Source: Phaeobacter italicus | GTDB lineage: Bacteria; Pseudomonadota; Alphaproteobacteria; Rhodobacterales; Rhodobacteraceae | Direction of reading: 5' to 3' | Length of the DNA stretch: 64,000 nucleotides | NCBI RefSeq assembly: GCF_001258055.1 | Contig: NZ_CVRM01000034.1 | Span: forward strand, 1-64,000 | Shown here: positions 23,702 through 32,921 of the stretch, piece by piece | Position numbering within the stretch: position 1 is the first letter of the stretch | How the letters are laid out: each line of letters opens with the position of its first letter | The notes under the pieces: generated by a model | Databases searched by the model: none | Told to the model about the DNA's origin: nothing | Seen by the model: only the letters and a program-made list of their open reading frames with translations | Position numbers and translations under genes: made by a program

Positions 23702-25021
23702 TCAGCTGTTGGAGGCGATCAGCTGTTGGGCCACGATGTCGTGGTCGAGCCACAGAACCGGTGCGCTGGGGTCGCTGGCTTCGCCGAACATCAGCTGGCC
23801 GGTGGCGTTGACCACATGGGTGCTGAGCAGATCGCTGACGAGCGCCTTGCGGTCCTTGTGCAGGGCAACGATATCCTGGGATGTGCCAACGGTCTTGTCG
23901 ACCTGTTCGGCGCTGTTGGGCATGGGCCAGGCTTCGAAGTCGGAAAAGGTCACCATGACGGGGTCTTGCTGGTAGGTGCGGACAGTCTGCAGGACAGAGT
24001 CCAGCGAGACGTCATCTTTCAGCAGGGCCTGGCAGGCCGCCCATTGCGCATCAACCCAGTCACCGCCGCCTTCATTCTTGAGTGCGGAAAGCAGTGGAAC
24101 CAGCGACAGTTCGATGCCGGCAAACACGTCGGAAGAGTTGGTGCGGATTTCCGGGCAGTTGAAGACAGTGGCCTTTACGCCGTTGTTCCAGGCTTCGGTT
24201 GCGATGCCTTCGAGACGTTTTTTGGCGTAGCCTTGGGTGTAGTTGGTGTAGGTCTGCCAGCGGTATTCATCGCCGATCAGGATGCGGGTGCCGTGGTAGC
24301 CATAGGCCGTGTAGCGGACCTGCCCGCCTTCGCCTTCGATGCGGGCACGCAGGTCGCTGCTTGCTTCGAGGAGGTGGCCAAATGTGTTGGCGGAGACCTC
24401 GTCAAAGTTTTGCAGGATCAATTTGCCCAGATCACTGTCGATCAGGGATTGGGACGACATGTAGCGCTTGCCCCGGCCCTTGTAGACACGGTTGGCGATG
24501 GCCATGAACACCTTTGCGCGGGGAATGCCGCCGGCCATGGTGTGGGCAAAGAACACGTTCTTGCCTGCCGGGATCATGGCGTCGAGCTGCGTCATGACTT
24601 CGGCGACGGAGGTTTTGAAGCGATTGACGCCAATTTCGCGGCAGCGTTCGATCAGATCCCAGTCGAGCTTGTGCTCCTGCCAGGTGTCGATGGTCATTTC
24701 ATTGACCAGATCGGTCGGATTTTTCTCGCCTTCCGGGGCGTCCATGTCAAAGCCGGCCATCAACGGAACGTTGATGATCTTGCCGCCCAGATTTGCCTCG
24801 GCTTCGGCCAGTTCTTCATCGGTGAGAGGGCGCAGGGCGTTGGTGTCGTCGCGGCGACCAACGGTGACCCCGATGATGGTCATGCCGGCCTCTTTCGCGG
24901 CATTGATCAGACCGGTGGCATAGCCGCGGCCGAACAGTTCTCCGAACAGAACAAAGATGTCGCCTTCTTTGAAGACGCTGTTCTCGCGGATGGAGGTCAA
25001 GGGATTGGATTCTTTCATCAC
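23702..25021 (-). CDS. FabMG-like enoyl-ACP reductase family protein (tentative)
   Basis: A 439-residue cytosolic protein with a Rossmann-like N-terminus (GDIFVLFGELFGRGYATGLINAAKEAG, split at residue about 30) followed by TIIGVTVGRRD. A long conserved central part follows, with MAGFDMDAPEGEK, FFAHTMAGGIPRAKVFMAIANR and AYGYHGTRILIGDEYRWQTY. My best match is the FabMG-type enoyl-ACP reductase family annotated in roseobacters, on memory of the family only. The length is much greater than FabI. It is the first core gene after the island and ends at a strong terminator. The start at 25021 could instead be 25018, since two Met codons are adjacent. Confidence 0.5.
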   Translation of the reverse strand: MMKESNPLTSIRENSVFKEGDIFVLFGELFGRGYATGLINAAKEAGMTIIGVTVGRRDDTNALRPLTDEELAEAEANLGGKIINVPLMAGFDMDAPEGEKNPTDLVNEMTIDTWQEHKLDWDLIERCREIGVNRFKTSVAEVMTQLDAMIPAGKNVFFAHTMAGGIPRAKVFMAIANRVYKGRGKRYMSSQSLIDSDLGKLILQNFDEVSANTFGHLLEASSDLRARIEGEGGQVRYTAYGYHGTRILIGDEYRWQTYTNYTQGYAKKRLEGIATEAWNNGVKATVFNCPEIRTNSSDVFAGIELSLVPLLSALKNEGGGDWVDAQWAACQALLKDDVSLDSVLQTVRTYQQDPVMVTFSDFEAWPMPNSAEQVDKTVGTSQDIVALHKDRKALVSDLLSTHVVNATGQLMFGEASDPSAPVLWLDHDIVAQQLIASNS

Positions 25022-25217
25022 GGTCTTCTAACCTGTCATGCGTATCGGGAGCGCGCAGGCGCCGAATGGCGGATGCGCAGGAGTATCAACTCCCCTCACT
25101 ACCCTGATATTGAACGATCAGGAACCGCTGGATCAACAAGAAGCGATTTTCTGGTGCGATAGTGATGCCGCTATGTTTCGCATGGGGGGGCGTGATTGGG
25201 TAAAAACCACGGTTAGA

Positions 25218-25835
25218 TCAGTTGCCCAACCCTCCAAGATCGCAGATCAGGGCACGAATTGCGCTGACGCCGTCGCGGGCCCTGAGGTTGGCGAAGACAA
25301 AGGGGCGGGCGCCCCGCATTCTTTTGGCATCACGCTCCATCACCGAGAGATCAGCACCAACATGCGGCGCAAGATCCGTTTTGTTGATAATGAGCAGATC
25401 TGAACGGGTGATCGCCGGGCCGCCCTTGCGGGGGATTTCCTCGCCCGCGGCAACATCGATTACATAGATGGTCAGATCGGCCAGTTCAGGGCTGAAGGTG
25501 GCGGAAAGATTGTCACCGCCGCTTTCAATCAGGATGAGCTCAAGATCCGGGTGGCGTTCGCGCATTTCAGCCACCGCGCCGAGGTTGATTGAGGCATCTT
25601 CGCGGATGGCGGTGTGGGGGCAGCCGCCGGTCTCGACACCCAGGATACGGTCCTGCGGCAGAATTTGCAGGCGCATGAGGGCCTCGGCATCTTCTTGCGT
25701 GTAGATGTCATTGGTGATCACCGCGATGGAGTGCGTATCGCGGAACACTTCGCTGAGCGCCGCAGTGAGGGTGGTCTTGCCCGCACCTACCGGTCCGCCA
25801 ATTCCAATGCGCAGGGGGCCGTTGAGAGTGCTCAT
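25218..25835 (-). CDS. ureG: Urease accessory GTPase UreG
   Basis: A 205-residue SIMIBI GTPase that drives nickel insertion into urease. P-loop [11 protein letters not shown] (residues about 12-22), the metal-binding Cys-Pro-His in [34 protein letters not shown] and the base motif INKTDLA are all present. The start at 25835 overlaps the ureF stop (ATGA). A frame open to 26249 is an artefact running through ureF. It is the last gene of the minus-strand urease operon. Confidence 0.96.
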   Translation of the reverse strand: MSTLNGPLRIGIGGPVGAGKTTLTAALSEVFRDTHSIAVITNDIYTQEDAEALMRLQILPQDRILGVETGGCPHTAIREDASINLGAVAEMRERHPDLELILIESGGDNLSATFSPELADLTIYVIDVAAGEEIPRKGGPAITRSDLLIINKTDLAPHVGADLSVMERDAKRMRGARPFVFANLRARDGVSAIRALICDLGGLGN

Positions 25836-26494
25836 GTGCGAAAGATCCTTGAATGCTGGGTTTCGTGTTTCATTGCGGCGATATCGGCAAGGAAGCTGGT
25901 TGAGGACAGCCGTGCGAGGTCGCCATCGTCGGTTTGTTCGGCGATGTCCCGGCATAGCGGCGCAAGGGCGTGAAGGCATGCCTGCGCCTCGCTTTGCCCG
26001 ATGGGAGCAAGCCGCTGAGCCGCCGCAACGAGATTTGCGGCGAAGGCATGAAGATAAAGCGTGGTTGTCGCGCGCAGTGGCAGACCACAGCACTTTGCGG
26101 CAAAGCCGACAGCAACGGGATAGGTGAGTTTGGAGGGAATGCCGTGCGGGTGTGTTTGCGGCCAGACTGTTCGGGTGATCTGGCAAAAGGCTGCGCCTTG
26201 CAGATCGGTTTCGCGCAGGCGTTCCAGTGACGGTGCAAAGGCGCGGCACTGGGCATCGGTCTGCGCCACTGCGTCAATATGCGGGGCATGGTAGGCTGCG
26301 GCCAGAAACAGGGCATCAGACCAACCGCCACCATCGCGCAGCACTGTCGCGATCCAATCCTGCACCTCTGTTGCGGTGCTCACCGCGTCAGATGTCATCG
26401 CCCATTCCAACCCGTGCGAATAGCTGAACGCCCCCACTGGATAGCCAGGAGAGAACCACTGCGCCAGGATCAGAAATTGGCTGTCAGTGGGCAT
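25832..26494 (-). CDS. ureF: Urease accessory protein UreF
   Basis: A 220-residue all-helical chaperone that forms the UreD-UreF-UreG activation complex. The hallmark [24 protein letters not shown] is at the N-terminus (residues 6-29, quoted in part: [16 protein letters not shown]). Starts at 26494, 26515 and 26518 are all possible; 26494 (MPTDSQ) leaves a 10-bp overlap with ureE. The longer frame to 26614 is read through the His-rich tail of ureE and is not coding. It overlaps ureG by ATGA. Confidence 0.92.
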   Translation of the reverse strand: MPTDSQFLILAQWFSPGYPVGAFSYSHGLEWAMTSDAVSTATEVQDWIATVLRDGGGWSDALFLAAAYHAPHIDAVAQTDAQCRAFAPSLERLRETDLQGAAFCQITRTVWPQTHPHGIPSKLTYPVAVGFAAKCCGLPLRATTTLYLHAFAANLVAAAQRLAPIGQSEAQACLHALAPLCRDIAEQTDDGDLARLSSTSFLADIAAMKHETQHSRIFRT

Positions 26495-26966
26495 GGGAAT
26501 GTCCGTGCCCGTCATCATGAGAGTGCGAGTGTGAATGGCTGTGGGTCCGGCCATGGCCGTAGGCCCCGCCTTCGGGGGTGAAGGGTTCCACCACATCGCG
26601 CAGCGTCGCGCCAAGCTTTTGCAGCATGTCCCGGATGACGTGATCGCGCTGGATCAGCAGACGATTGGCTTCGATCTGGCAGGGCATATGGCGGTTACCG
26701 ATGTGCCAGGCGAGCCTCAGGATGTTGTCTCCCGTGACTTCCAGAAGGTCCTCCTTTGCGGGGCTGACGCTGATCTTGCGCCCGTCTTCAAGGACGAAGG
26801 CGTCGCCTGCATCCAGCGATTGGGTGGACGGAAAATCGGCCAGAAACCGCAGGCCGCTATCGCTGGTCAACACTTTGCGGCGCAGGAAACGGTCTTCGTA
26901 GGTGAGGGTGATCTGGTCCTCTGCATCATGGGTATGGATTTTGTGTTGGCTCAGCGGGAGAGACAT
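26484..26966 (-). CDS. ureE: Urease accessory nickel chaperone UreE
   Basis: A 160-residue nickel-delivery protein. The peptide-binding N-terminal domain (TLTYEDRFLRRKVL) and the metal-binding domain (HIGNRHMPCQIEANRLLI, with the conserved His-x-x-Cys region) are followed by a histidine-rich tail of alternating Ser/Gly-His residues (about residues 138-160), which stores or delivers nickel. It lies 12 bp after ureC. The tail length varies among bacteria, and this one is well developed. Confidence 0.95.
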   Translation of the reverse strand: MSLPLSQHKIHTHDAEDQITLTYEDRFLRRKVLTSDSGLRFLADFPSTQSLDAGDAFVLEDGRKISVSPAKEDLLEVTGDNILRLAWHIGNRHMPCQIEANRLLIQRDHVIRDMLQKLGATLRDVVEPFTPEGGAYGHGRTHSHSHSHSHDDGHGHSHAH

Positions 26967-26978
26967 CTGCAGGCTCCG

Positions 26979-28718
26979 TCAGAAAAGGAAATAGCGCTGG
27001 GCCATCGGCAGGTTATCGGCCGGGGCACAGGTCAGAAGCTCGCCATCGGCGCGCACCTCGTAGGTTTCGGGGTGGACCTCGATTTCGGGCAGGGCTGTGT
27101 TCAGCTTGAGATCCGATTTGCCAATGTCGCGCGTGTGTCTGACCGCGCAGGTCTGTTTGGCGAGGCCAAGGTGCTGGGCTATGCCTGCCGCCTGTGCGGC
27201 CTCTGACACAAAGGTGACGGCGGAGTGTTCCACCGAGCGGCCGAAGGCTGCAAACATCTGCCGGGAATAGACGGGCTGTGGCGTTGGGATCGAGGCGTTG
27301 GGATCACCCATCTGTGCCATCGCAATCGAGCCGCCGAGCAGAACCATTTCAGGTTTCACCCCAAAGAAGGCCGGATTCCATAGCACCAGATCGGCGCGTT
27401 TGCCGACCTCGATACTGCCGACTTCATGGGCGATACCGTGAGCGATGGCCGGGTTGATCGTGTATTTTGCAATATATCGGCGGACGCGGAAGTTATCGTT
27501 TTCTCCGGTCTCTTCCGGCAATCGTCCGCGCTGCTTTTTCATCTTGTCGGCTGTTTGCCAGGTGCGGATCAGTACCTCTCCTACCCGCCCCATTGCCTGA
27601 CTGTCCGAGGCGATGATCGAAAAGGCGCCCATGTCATGCAGAATGTCCTCTGCTGCGATGGTTTCGCGCCGGATGCGGCTTTCGGCAAAGGCAACGTCTT
27701 CGGGGATGGATTTGTCGAGGTGATGGCAGACCATCAGCATATCGAGATGTTCCTCGATGGTGTTGACGGTGAAGGGGCGCGTCGGGTTGGTCGAAGAGGG
27801 CAGAACATGCGCCTCTCCGCAGATCTTGATGATGTCCGGGGCGTGCCCGCCTCCCGCGCCTTCGGTGTGAAAGGCATGGATGGTACGCCCCTTCATCGCT
27901 GCGACCGTGTGTTCAACAAAACCCGATTCATTGAGCGTGTCGGTGTGGATCATTACCTGCACGTCCATCGCGTCTGCCACTGAAAGACAGCAATCGATGG
28001 CAGCTGGGGTGGTACCCCAATCCTCGTGCAGCTTCATCGCACAGGCGCCAGCGGTGATCTGCTCTTCCAATGCGCGGGGCTGAGAGGCGTTGCCCTTGCC
28101 CGCAAAAGCCATGTTCATGGGGAAGGCATCCGCCGCCTGCAACATGCGTCCGATGTGCCAGGGCCCCGGTGTACAGGTGGTGGCCAGTGTCCCATGAGCG
28201 GGCCCCGTGCCGCCCCCCAGCATGGTGGTCAGACCGGAATGCAGCGCTTCTTCGATCTGCTGTGGGCAGATGAAATGGATGTGGCTGTCAAAACCGCCAG
28301 CTGTGAGGATGCGCCCCTCTCCTGCGATGATCTCGGTTCCCGGCCCGATGATGATTGTGACGCCGGGTTGCGTGTCCGGGTTGCCGGCCTTGCCGATGGC
28401 GGCGATGCGCCCGTCTCTCAGGCCGACATCTGCCTTGTAGATCCCGCTATGATCGACAATCAGCGCATTGGTGATAACCGTGTCGACTGCACCGTCAGCG
28501 CGGCTGGCCTGTGATTGCCCCATGCCATCGCGGATCACCTTGCCGCCGCCGAATTTCACCTCTTCGCCATAGCCGAGCGCAGTGCCGCCTCCGCTGGCTT
28601 CAGCGATCAGATCGCGCTCCACCTCGATAATCAGATCGGTGTCTGCCAGACGCAGGCGGTCGCCGACTGTCGGGCCAAACATTGCCGCATAATCGGCACG
28701 GGTGATCTGGGCGGGCAT
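26979..28718 (-). CDS. ureC: Urease subunit alpha
   Basis: The 579-residue catalytic subunit, which hydrolyses urea to ammonia and carbamate. Nickel and active-site residues are visible: HIHFICPQQ, the carbamylated lysine in [36 protein letters not shown] and the flap [21 protein letters not shown] (key His in CHHLD). The start at 28718 overlaps the ureB stop by ATGA; the GTG three bases earlier is less likely. Length is standard for a separate alpha subunit. Confidence 0.97.
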   Translation of the reverse strand: MPAQITRADYAAMFGPTVGDRLRLADTDLIIEVERDLIAEASGGGTALGYGEEVKFGGGKVIRDGMGQSQASRADGAVDTVITNALIVDHSGIYKADVGLRDGRIAAIGKAGNPDTQPGVTIIIGPGTEIIAGEGRILTAGGFDSHIHFICPQQIEEALHSGLTTMLGGGTGPAHGTLATTCTPGPWHIGRMLQAADAFPMNMAFAGKGNASQPRALEEQITAGACAMKLHEDWGTTPAAIDCCLSVADAMDVQVMIHTDTLNESGFVEHTVAAMKGRTIHAFHTEGAGGGHAPDIIKICGEAHVLPSSTNPTRPFTVNTIEEHLDMLMVCHHLDKSIPEDVAFAESRIRRETIAAEDILHDMGAFSIIASDSQAMGRVGEVLIRTWQTADKMKKQRGRLPEETGENDNFRVRRYIAKYTINPAIAHGIAHEVGSIEVGKRADLVLWNPAFFGVKPEMVLLGGSIAMAQMGDPNASIPTPQPVYSRQMFAAFGRSVEHSAVTFVSEAAQAAGIAQHLGLAKQTCAVRHTRDIGKSDLKLNTALPEIEVHPETYEVRADGELLTCAPADNLPMAQRYFLF

Positions 28719-29023
28719 CACAGATCCCCCATGATGGCAGCATTAAAGCCAAAGATGCGGCGCGCGCCTGACATCGGGATCAGCTGGACCTCGCGGCGCT
28801 GGCCCGGTTCGAACCGCACGGCGGTGCCCGCCGCGATATCAAGCCGCTGGCCCCGCGCGGCGGTTCTGTCAAAGTCGAGCGCCGGGTTTGCCTCTGCAAA
28901 ATGATAGTGTGATCCGACCTGGATCGGGCGGTCACCGGTGTTGGCCACCATCAAAAGCGTCACGGGGCGATCAGGGTTGAGGTCCAGACTGCCAGCGGCG
29001 GGGATCAGCTCGCCGGGGATCAT
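28718..29023 (-). CDS. ureB: Urease subunit beta
   Basis: A 101-residue structural subunit with the family start [11 protein letters not shown], the [17 protein letters not shown] motif and the C-terminal [18 protein letters not shown]. The frame open to 29251 is a read-through of the preceding genes in another phase. It overlaps ureC at one end and the small membrane-protein gene at the other, each by ATGA, so translation is coupled. Confidence 0.95.
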   Translation of the reverse strand: MIPGELIPAAGSLDLNPDRPVTLLMVANTGDRPIQVGSHYHFAEANPALDFDRTAARGQRLDIAAGTAVRFEPGQRREVQLIPMSGARRIFGFNAAIMGDL

Positions 29024-29187
29024 TTGCGCCGCCACAGAAGGCTTGCGCAGCCGACGACGACGGTCGCAACAAGTGCCGCGATAAGCCAGGTGTCTGCACC
29101 GTGGGGATGCATATGTGCACCGCCGTGGGCAAAGGCGGGGCCGCTGCCTAGCAGCAGGGGCAAGAGAAAGGCAGGGCGCAGTGTCAT
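29020..29187 (-). CDS. Small His-rich membrane protein inside the urease operon
   Basis: A 55-residue protein between ureA and ureB. It has a signal-type N-terminus ([20 protein letters not shown]), a His-rich stretch [13 protein letters not shown], and one transmembrane helix ([20 protein letters not shown]) ending in RRK. AGGAG lies 11 bp before the ATG at 29187, and the stop overlaps the ureB start by ATGA. The layout recalls the first part of HupE/UreJ nickel permeases. Possible roles are nickel capture at the membrane or urease membrane attachment; none is shown. Confidence 0.65.
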   Translation of the reverse strand: MTLRPAFLLPLLLGSGPAFAHGGAHMHPHGADTWLIAALVATVVVGCASLLWRRK

Positions 29188-29210
29188 AGGGCGGTGTCTC
29201 CTGAATGGGA

Positions 29211-29513
29211 TCAACGAATGGGGTTGTGGACGGTGACGAGTTTGGTGCCATCGCGAAATGTCGCCTCGACCTGGATGTCGTGAATCATCTCTGCGACGCC
29301 TTCCATACAGTCGTCGCGGGTGATGACCTCGGCGCCCGCTTCCATCATGTCGGCAACGGAGCGCCCATCACGGGCCCCTTCGACGACGGCGTCAGTGATG
29401 AGGGCAATGGCTTCTGGATGGTTCAGTTTGACACCGCGGCTCAGGCGGCGCCTCGCGACCTCTGCGGCCATCGCGATGAGGAGTTTGTCTTTTTCGCGTG
29501 GGGTCAAGTTCAT
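29211..29513 (-). CDS. ureA: Urease subunit gamma
   Basis: A 100-residue subunit with the family start [20 protein letters not shown], central [21 protein letters not shown] and C-terminal VTVHNPI. It lies 1 bp after the ureD stop and 23 bp before the small membrane-protein gene. Confidence 0.96.
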   Translation of the reverse strand: MNLTPREKDKLLIAMAAEVARRRLSRGVKLNHPEAIALITDAVVEGARDGRSVADMMEAGAEVITRDDCMEGVAEMIHDIQVEATFRDGTKLVTVHNPIR

Positions 29514-29514
29514 G

Positions 29515-30402
29515 TCATGTCATCCATGGCTTGGGGAGGGGCGCGGCAAGCAGATCTGTCAGGATCGGCATCAGGACTTTGCGCAGGGCATAGCTGTCTG
29601 GTGCGAGCGCCCGCAGGATCAGGAGGTCGGACCCAATGAGGCTGGCGCCGGCGGTGGAGCCGAGCATTCTGCGCAAAGGTGCGAGCCGACCTTCAGCGTC
29701 GGGGGCAACAAAAATGACTGTGGCCAATGCCCCGGCCCCGGCTGCCACTGTTGGCTTGGCCAGATGGGCCGCGACATCGCCGCAGAATGTCATCGCGTCC
29801 TGAAACAGTGGCTGATCGCAACGTCGGATGTCGATGCGGTCCTGCATGACCCCATCGGTGAGCCGCTCGCCCATCGCGGCGCGCCCAAATACGAGGGCCT
29901 CGCACATCAGGAGACGGGATGATGCCTCTAGATCGATCTGTAGATGCCGATCGAGACGACACCCCTGAAACAGGATCGTTTCCTGTGGCAGCCAGTTCGC
30001 ACGGGCCCCGTCGCCAACGACGAGATGGGTGCGGATCCGGCCGGTTTCGCCCGGTTGGGCCCGGTAGGCACGCTCTGCCGCTTGTGTGGTCAGGGTGAGT
30101 TCGGTGCCTGCCGCTGCCGTTGCAGTCAGGTCAAAACGGTCGCCGCCGGTGACACCCCCGGCCGTGTTGATCATGACGGCCTCAAGCGCGGGCTGGTGGG
30201 GGCGGGGGAACAGCAGTTTCAGCGAGCCGGAATGGCGCAGGCTGTTGAGGACAGATGTGTTGCCTCGGGCCTTTACCGATAGACTTGCCGATCCACGTGC
30301 GCGCGGCTGTGTACACCCGATGCGGGGGGCATCAGGCGTATTGGCAGGTCGATCTGCCATCGCGCTGGGCGTCGCGCGAGGAGATGAAGAAACAGGCGTC
30401 AT
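29515..30402 (-). CDS. ureD: Urease accessory protein UreD
   Basis: A 295-residue scaffold that binds apo-urease and recruits UreF-UreG. Typical segments are [47 protein letters not shown] and [15 protein letters not shown]. The N-terminal 40 residues are poorly conserved and no ribosome site precedes 30402, so a later start such as 30360 ([10 protein letters not shown]) is possible. It is the first gene of the minus-strand operon ureDA-x-BCEFG. Confidence 0.92.
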   Translation of the reverse strand: MTPVSSSPRATPSAMADRPANTPDAPRIGCTQPRARGSASLSVKARGNTSVLNSLRHSGSLKLLFPRPHQPALEAVMINTAGGVTGGDRFDLTATAAAGTELTLTTQAAERAYRAQPGETGRIRTHLVVGDGARANWLPQETILFQGCRLDRHLQIDLEASSRLLMCEALVFGRAAMGERLTDGVMQDRIDIRRCDQPLFQDAMTFCGDVAAHLAKPTVAAGAGALATVIFVAPDAEGRLAPLRRMLGSTAGASLIGSDLLILRALAPDSYALRKVLMPILTDLLAAPLPKPWMT

Positions 30403-30936
30403 GCCGACAATTTCATCATGCCACCCCAGAAGCGCGATTGCGAACCGTAGCGGACGCCGCGTGAAGGGGCTGGCCTGCCCAAAATTACGGCAAGATTCGC
30501 GGTCTGTGCTGCCAAACTGAGCAGCGGTGCGTCCTGATTCCGTGCTTAAAGCCGCATCGGAGTGCTAGCGATAACAAAATCTCTGACCCGCACCTTCTGT
30601 CCAGTTGGCGGGTGCGGATTGTCGTTTTCGCGGCCTTTTCTCTGCCTGCGCTGTCGTTCTTGGCGGTTGAAATGTCCGATTTGAAACCGACACCTTTGTC
30701 CATTCCCCGGACAAAGCTCGGAATGCGAACAAAATGGCCCTTTCCAGATTGGCTGTCGCCGTCCTCATTTTGCCGGTTTCGAACCGGGCGGGCGGAGCTG
30801 TGGTCAGACAGGTTGGGCAAAAAGCGGACGCATTGGTCGACCTCTGCAGATGGTGTCGATCCTAAAACCTGCCCCCGAAGCGCCTGGGGGAGCGGGTCAA
30901 AAAACAGTGGCGCATCACAGCTAACAGGGAACACTC
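30403..30936. promoter_or_regulatory. Divergent control region between urease operon and BCCT transporter
   Basis: This 534-bp gap separates two divergent transcription units and should hold both promoters. A frame of 149 codons on the minus strand has no coding signal I trust. I looked for a sigma-54 or NtrC-like element and saw none that was convincing. AGGGAAC precedes the transporter start. Confidence 0.4.
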
Positions 30937-32751
30937 ATGTCGATAAAACCACCATTCACGGACCTTGAGATCGAAAAGGCTCCGTCAGGATTTTATGAGG
31001 GCTACAGTCTGCCCATCGCATTGATCAGTAAAACAGTGATGACCGCGCTGGTCCTCTGGGCGCTGATCTGGCCGGGCAACGCAAATTCTGTCCTGTCCGC
31101 CGTCAACAGCACGCTGCTGAACGGGTTCAACTCCTTCTACATCATCTCGGTCGGCCTGTTTGCCGTCTTCCTTTTCATCCTCGCGATTCTCCCGTCGACA
31201 GGCAGCAAGAAGCTGGGCCCGGCTGATGCGACGCCGGAGTTCAACAACTTTTCCTGGTTCTCGATGATGTTCGGCGCCGGTCTGGGTGTTGGTCTCATGG
31301 TTTTTGCCACCGCCGAGCCGCTTGGCCTGTGGGGCTCTAACCCCGTGGTTCTGTCCGGTGCGGTTGAGGCCAATTCCGAGGCCGCAGTGCAATCAGCGTA
31401 CCGCTACACGTTTCTTCACTACGGGTTCCATGCATGGGCCATCTACGTGATGACCGGTCTGTCGCTGGCCTATTACGCCTATACACGTGATATGCCGCTG
31501 ACCATTCGCTCGGCGCTGACCCCGCTGCTGGGCAAGGCCGCGAACGGGTTCATTGGCCACCTGGTCGATGTGCTTGGCGTTGTGGCAACCATCCTTGGCG
31601 TGTCGGTAACCATCGGCTTTGGCGTCAGCCAGTTCGTCAACGGTGTCTATGCGGTGTCCGGAATGGAATGGCTGATGAATGGTGACGCAGAGGCGCCGCA
31701 GCCGGGTGTCGTCGGGCTGATTGCCGCGCTGGTCGTTATCATGGGGCTGTCGATCCTGTCGGCGGTGTCGGGTGTTGGTCGCGGCATCAAATATCTGTCG
31801 AACCTGAACCTGGTTCTGTCTCTGATCCTGTTGCTGACATTTGTCTTCTTCGGGTCCTTCTTCTTTGCCATGAGCAAATTCGGTAGCGGTCTGGTCGACT
31901 ACATCCTGCATTTCCTGCAGCTGTCTTTCGGTGCCTATGGCCCGCAGACCGCAGATGCGTTTGCGGCAGCGATCCCATCTGCTGCGCAGTCCCTGCCGGC
32001 TGAGGATCTGAGCGCGGTCTACAGCTCGGCCACCTCGCCGTGGGGTTCGTTCAGCGGCTTTGCTGAAGGTCTGCCTGCCTCTGCCGCAGCATTGGATGCA
32101 GAGGCGATCTATGCCGCAGGTGAACAGGGCCGTCAGTTTGGTTGGCAGGCTGGCTGGACCACATTCTACTGGGCTTGGTGGATCGCGTTCTCGCCGTTTG
32201 TTGGTTTGTTCCTGGCACGCATTTCCCGTGGTCGCACCGTGCGCGAGTTCATCTTTGGCTGCGTGATCGCTCCGGCAATCGTCTGCTTCCTGTGGATGAC
32301 CATCCTTGGCGGTACCGCAATTGATCTTGAGCTGAATGGCGATGCCGCTGGCGCACTGATTGGTGCCAGCAACACGGCAAAGCTGTTTGCAACGCTTGAG
32401 CAGATGATCTCTGGCGGGTTCCTGGCCGGCATCACCATCATGTGCGTGGTGCTGATCCTGACCTTCCTCGTGACCTCTGCCGACTCGGGCATTCTCGTGA
32501 TGAACACCATCATGTCGGGTGGTGAGCAGGAAACCGGGATCAAGCACCGCATCATCTGGGGTCTGATCCTGACCGCTGTAATCGGCGCGCTGATCATTGC
32601 GGGCAACAGTGGCGCAGCTGCGAACCCATTCGGTGCGTTGCAGAATGCGATGATTATCGGTGCTCTGCCCTTTACCATCGTGATGGTGCTGATGCTGATT
32701 TCGCTGATCAAGGCGCTCTATCGCGACAATCTGCGCGAAAAGGCTGATTGA
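30937..32751 (+). CDS. BCCT family betaine/carnitine/choline transporter
   Basis: A 604-residue inner-membrane secondary transporter with about twelve helices. The Gly-rich MMFGAGLGVGLMVFATAEP and the aromatic signature FYWAWWIAFSPFVGLFLARISRGRT (split around residue 410) are diagnostic. A longer loop near residues 335-395, rich in Ala and Ser, separates helices. There is no long cytoplasmic tail of the osmosensing type, so it is more likely a nutrient importer. It is divergent from the urease operon and ends at a strong terminator. The substrate (betaine, choline, carnitine or a sulfonium compound) cannot be read. Confidence 0.92.
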   Translation: MSIKPPFTDLEIEKAPSGFYEGYSLPIALISKTVMTALVLWALIWPGNANSVLSAVNSTLLNGFNSFYIISVGLFAVFLFILAILPSTGSKKLGPADATPEFNNFSWFSMMFGAGLGVGLMVFATAEPLGLWGSNPVVLSGAVEANSEAAVQSAYRYTFLHYGFHAWAIYVMTGLSLAYYAYTRDMPLTIRSALTPLLGKAANGFIGHLVDVLGVVATILGVSVTIGFGVSQFVNGVYAVSGMEWLMNGDAEAPQPGVVGLIAALVVIMGLSILSAVSGVGRGIKYLSNLNLVLSLILLLTFVFFGSFFFAMSKFGSGLVDYILHFLQLSFGAYGPQTADAFAAAIPSAAQSLPAEDLSAVYSSATSPWGSFSGFAEGLPASAAALDAEAIYAAGEQGRQFGWQAGWTTFYWAWWIAFSPFVGLFLARISRGRTVREFIFGCVIAPAIVCFLWMTILGGTAIDLELNGDAAGALIGASNTAKLFATLEQMISGGFLAGITIMCVVLILTFLVTSADSGILVMNTIMSGGEQETGIKHRIIWGLILTAVIGALIIAGNSGAAANPFGALQNAMIIGALPFTIVMVLMLISLIKALYRDNLREKAD

Positions 32752-32773
32752 TCCCCGCCATTTCGCCAGTTGA

Positions 32774-32805
32774 GAAGGGCCGCGCATTGCGCGGCCCTTC
32801 GTTGT
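32774..32805 (+). terminator. Strong intrinsic terminator after the BCCT gene
   Basis: GAAGGGCCGCGC at 32774-32785 and GCGCGGCCCTTC at 32789-32800 form a perfect 12-bp stem with loop ATT, followed by GTTGTTT. Confidence 0.88.
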
Positions 32806-32921
32806 TTCCGGGGTCTGGAACCAATCTATGAGCTTTACTCATATAGGGGTGCTGCAATCTCATTGGAAAATGACATCGGATTGGGCAATAAAAAAACCCA
32901 GTAAGATAAAGGGGTACGGCC

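Noticed and set aside
23372-25162. 596-codon plus-strand frame through the tRNA half and antisense to the FabMG-like gene
   Set aside because: It crosses the integrase end, the attachment site and a terminator, and the minus-strand gene has the recognisable protein.
25836-26249. N-terminal extension of ureG to 343 residues
   Set aside because: UreG is normally about 205 residues and the extension overlaps ureF in another frame.
29024-29251. N-terminal extension of ureB to 177 residues
   Set aside because: It reads through the small membrane-protein gene and ureA in the wrong frame; beta subunits start at MIPGE.
30485-30934. 149-codon minus-strand frame in the urease/BCCT gap
   Set aside because: There is no ribosome site, domain or coding-like composition; the gap is better read as a control region.
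31393-32787. 464-codon minus-strand frame opposite the BCCT gene
   Set aside because: The product is low-complexity and Gln/His/Arg-rich, typical of an antisense shadow of a membrane protein gene.
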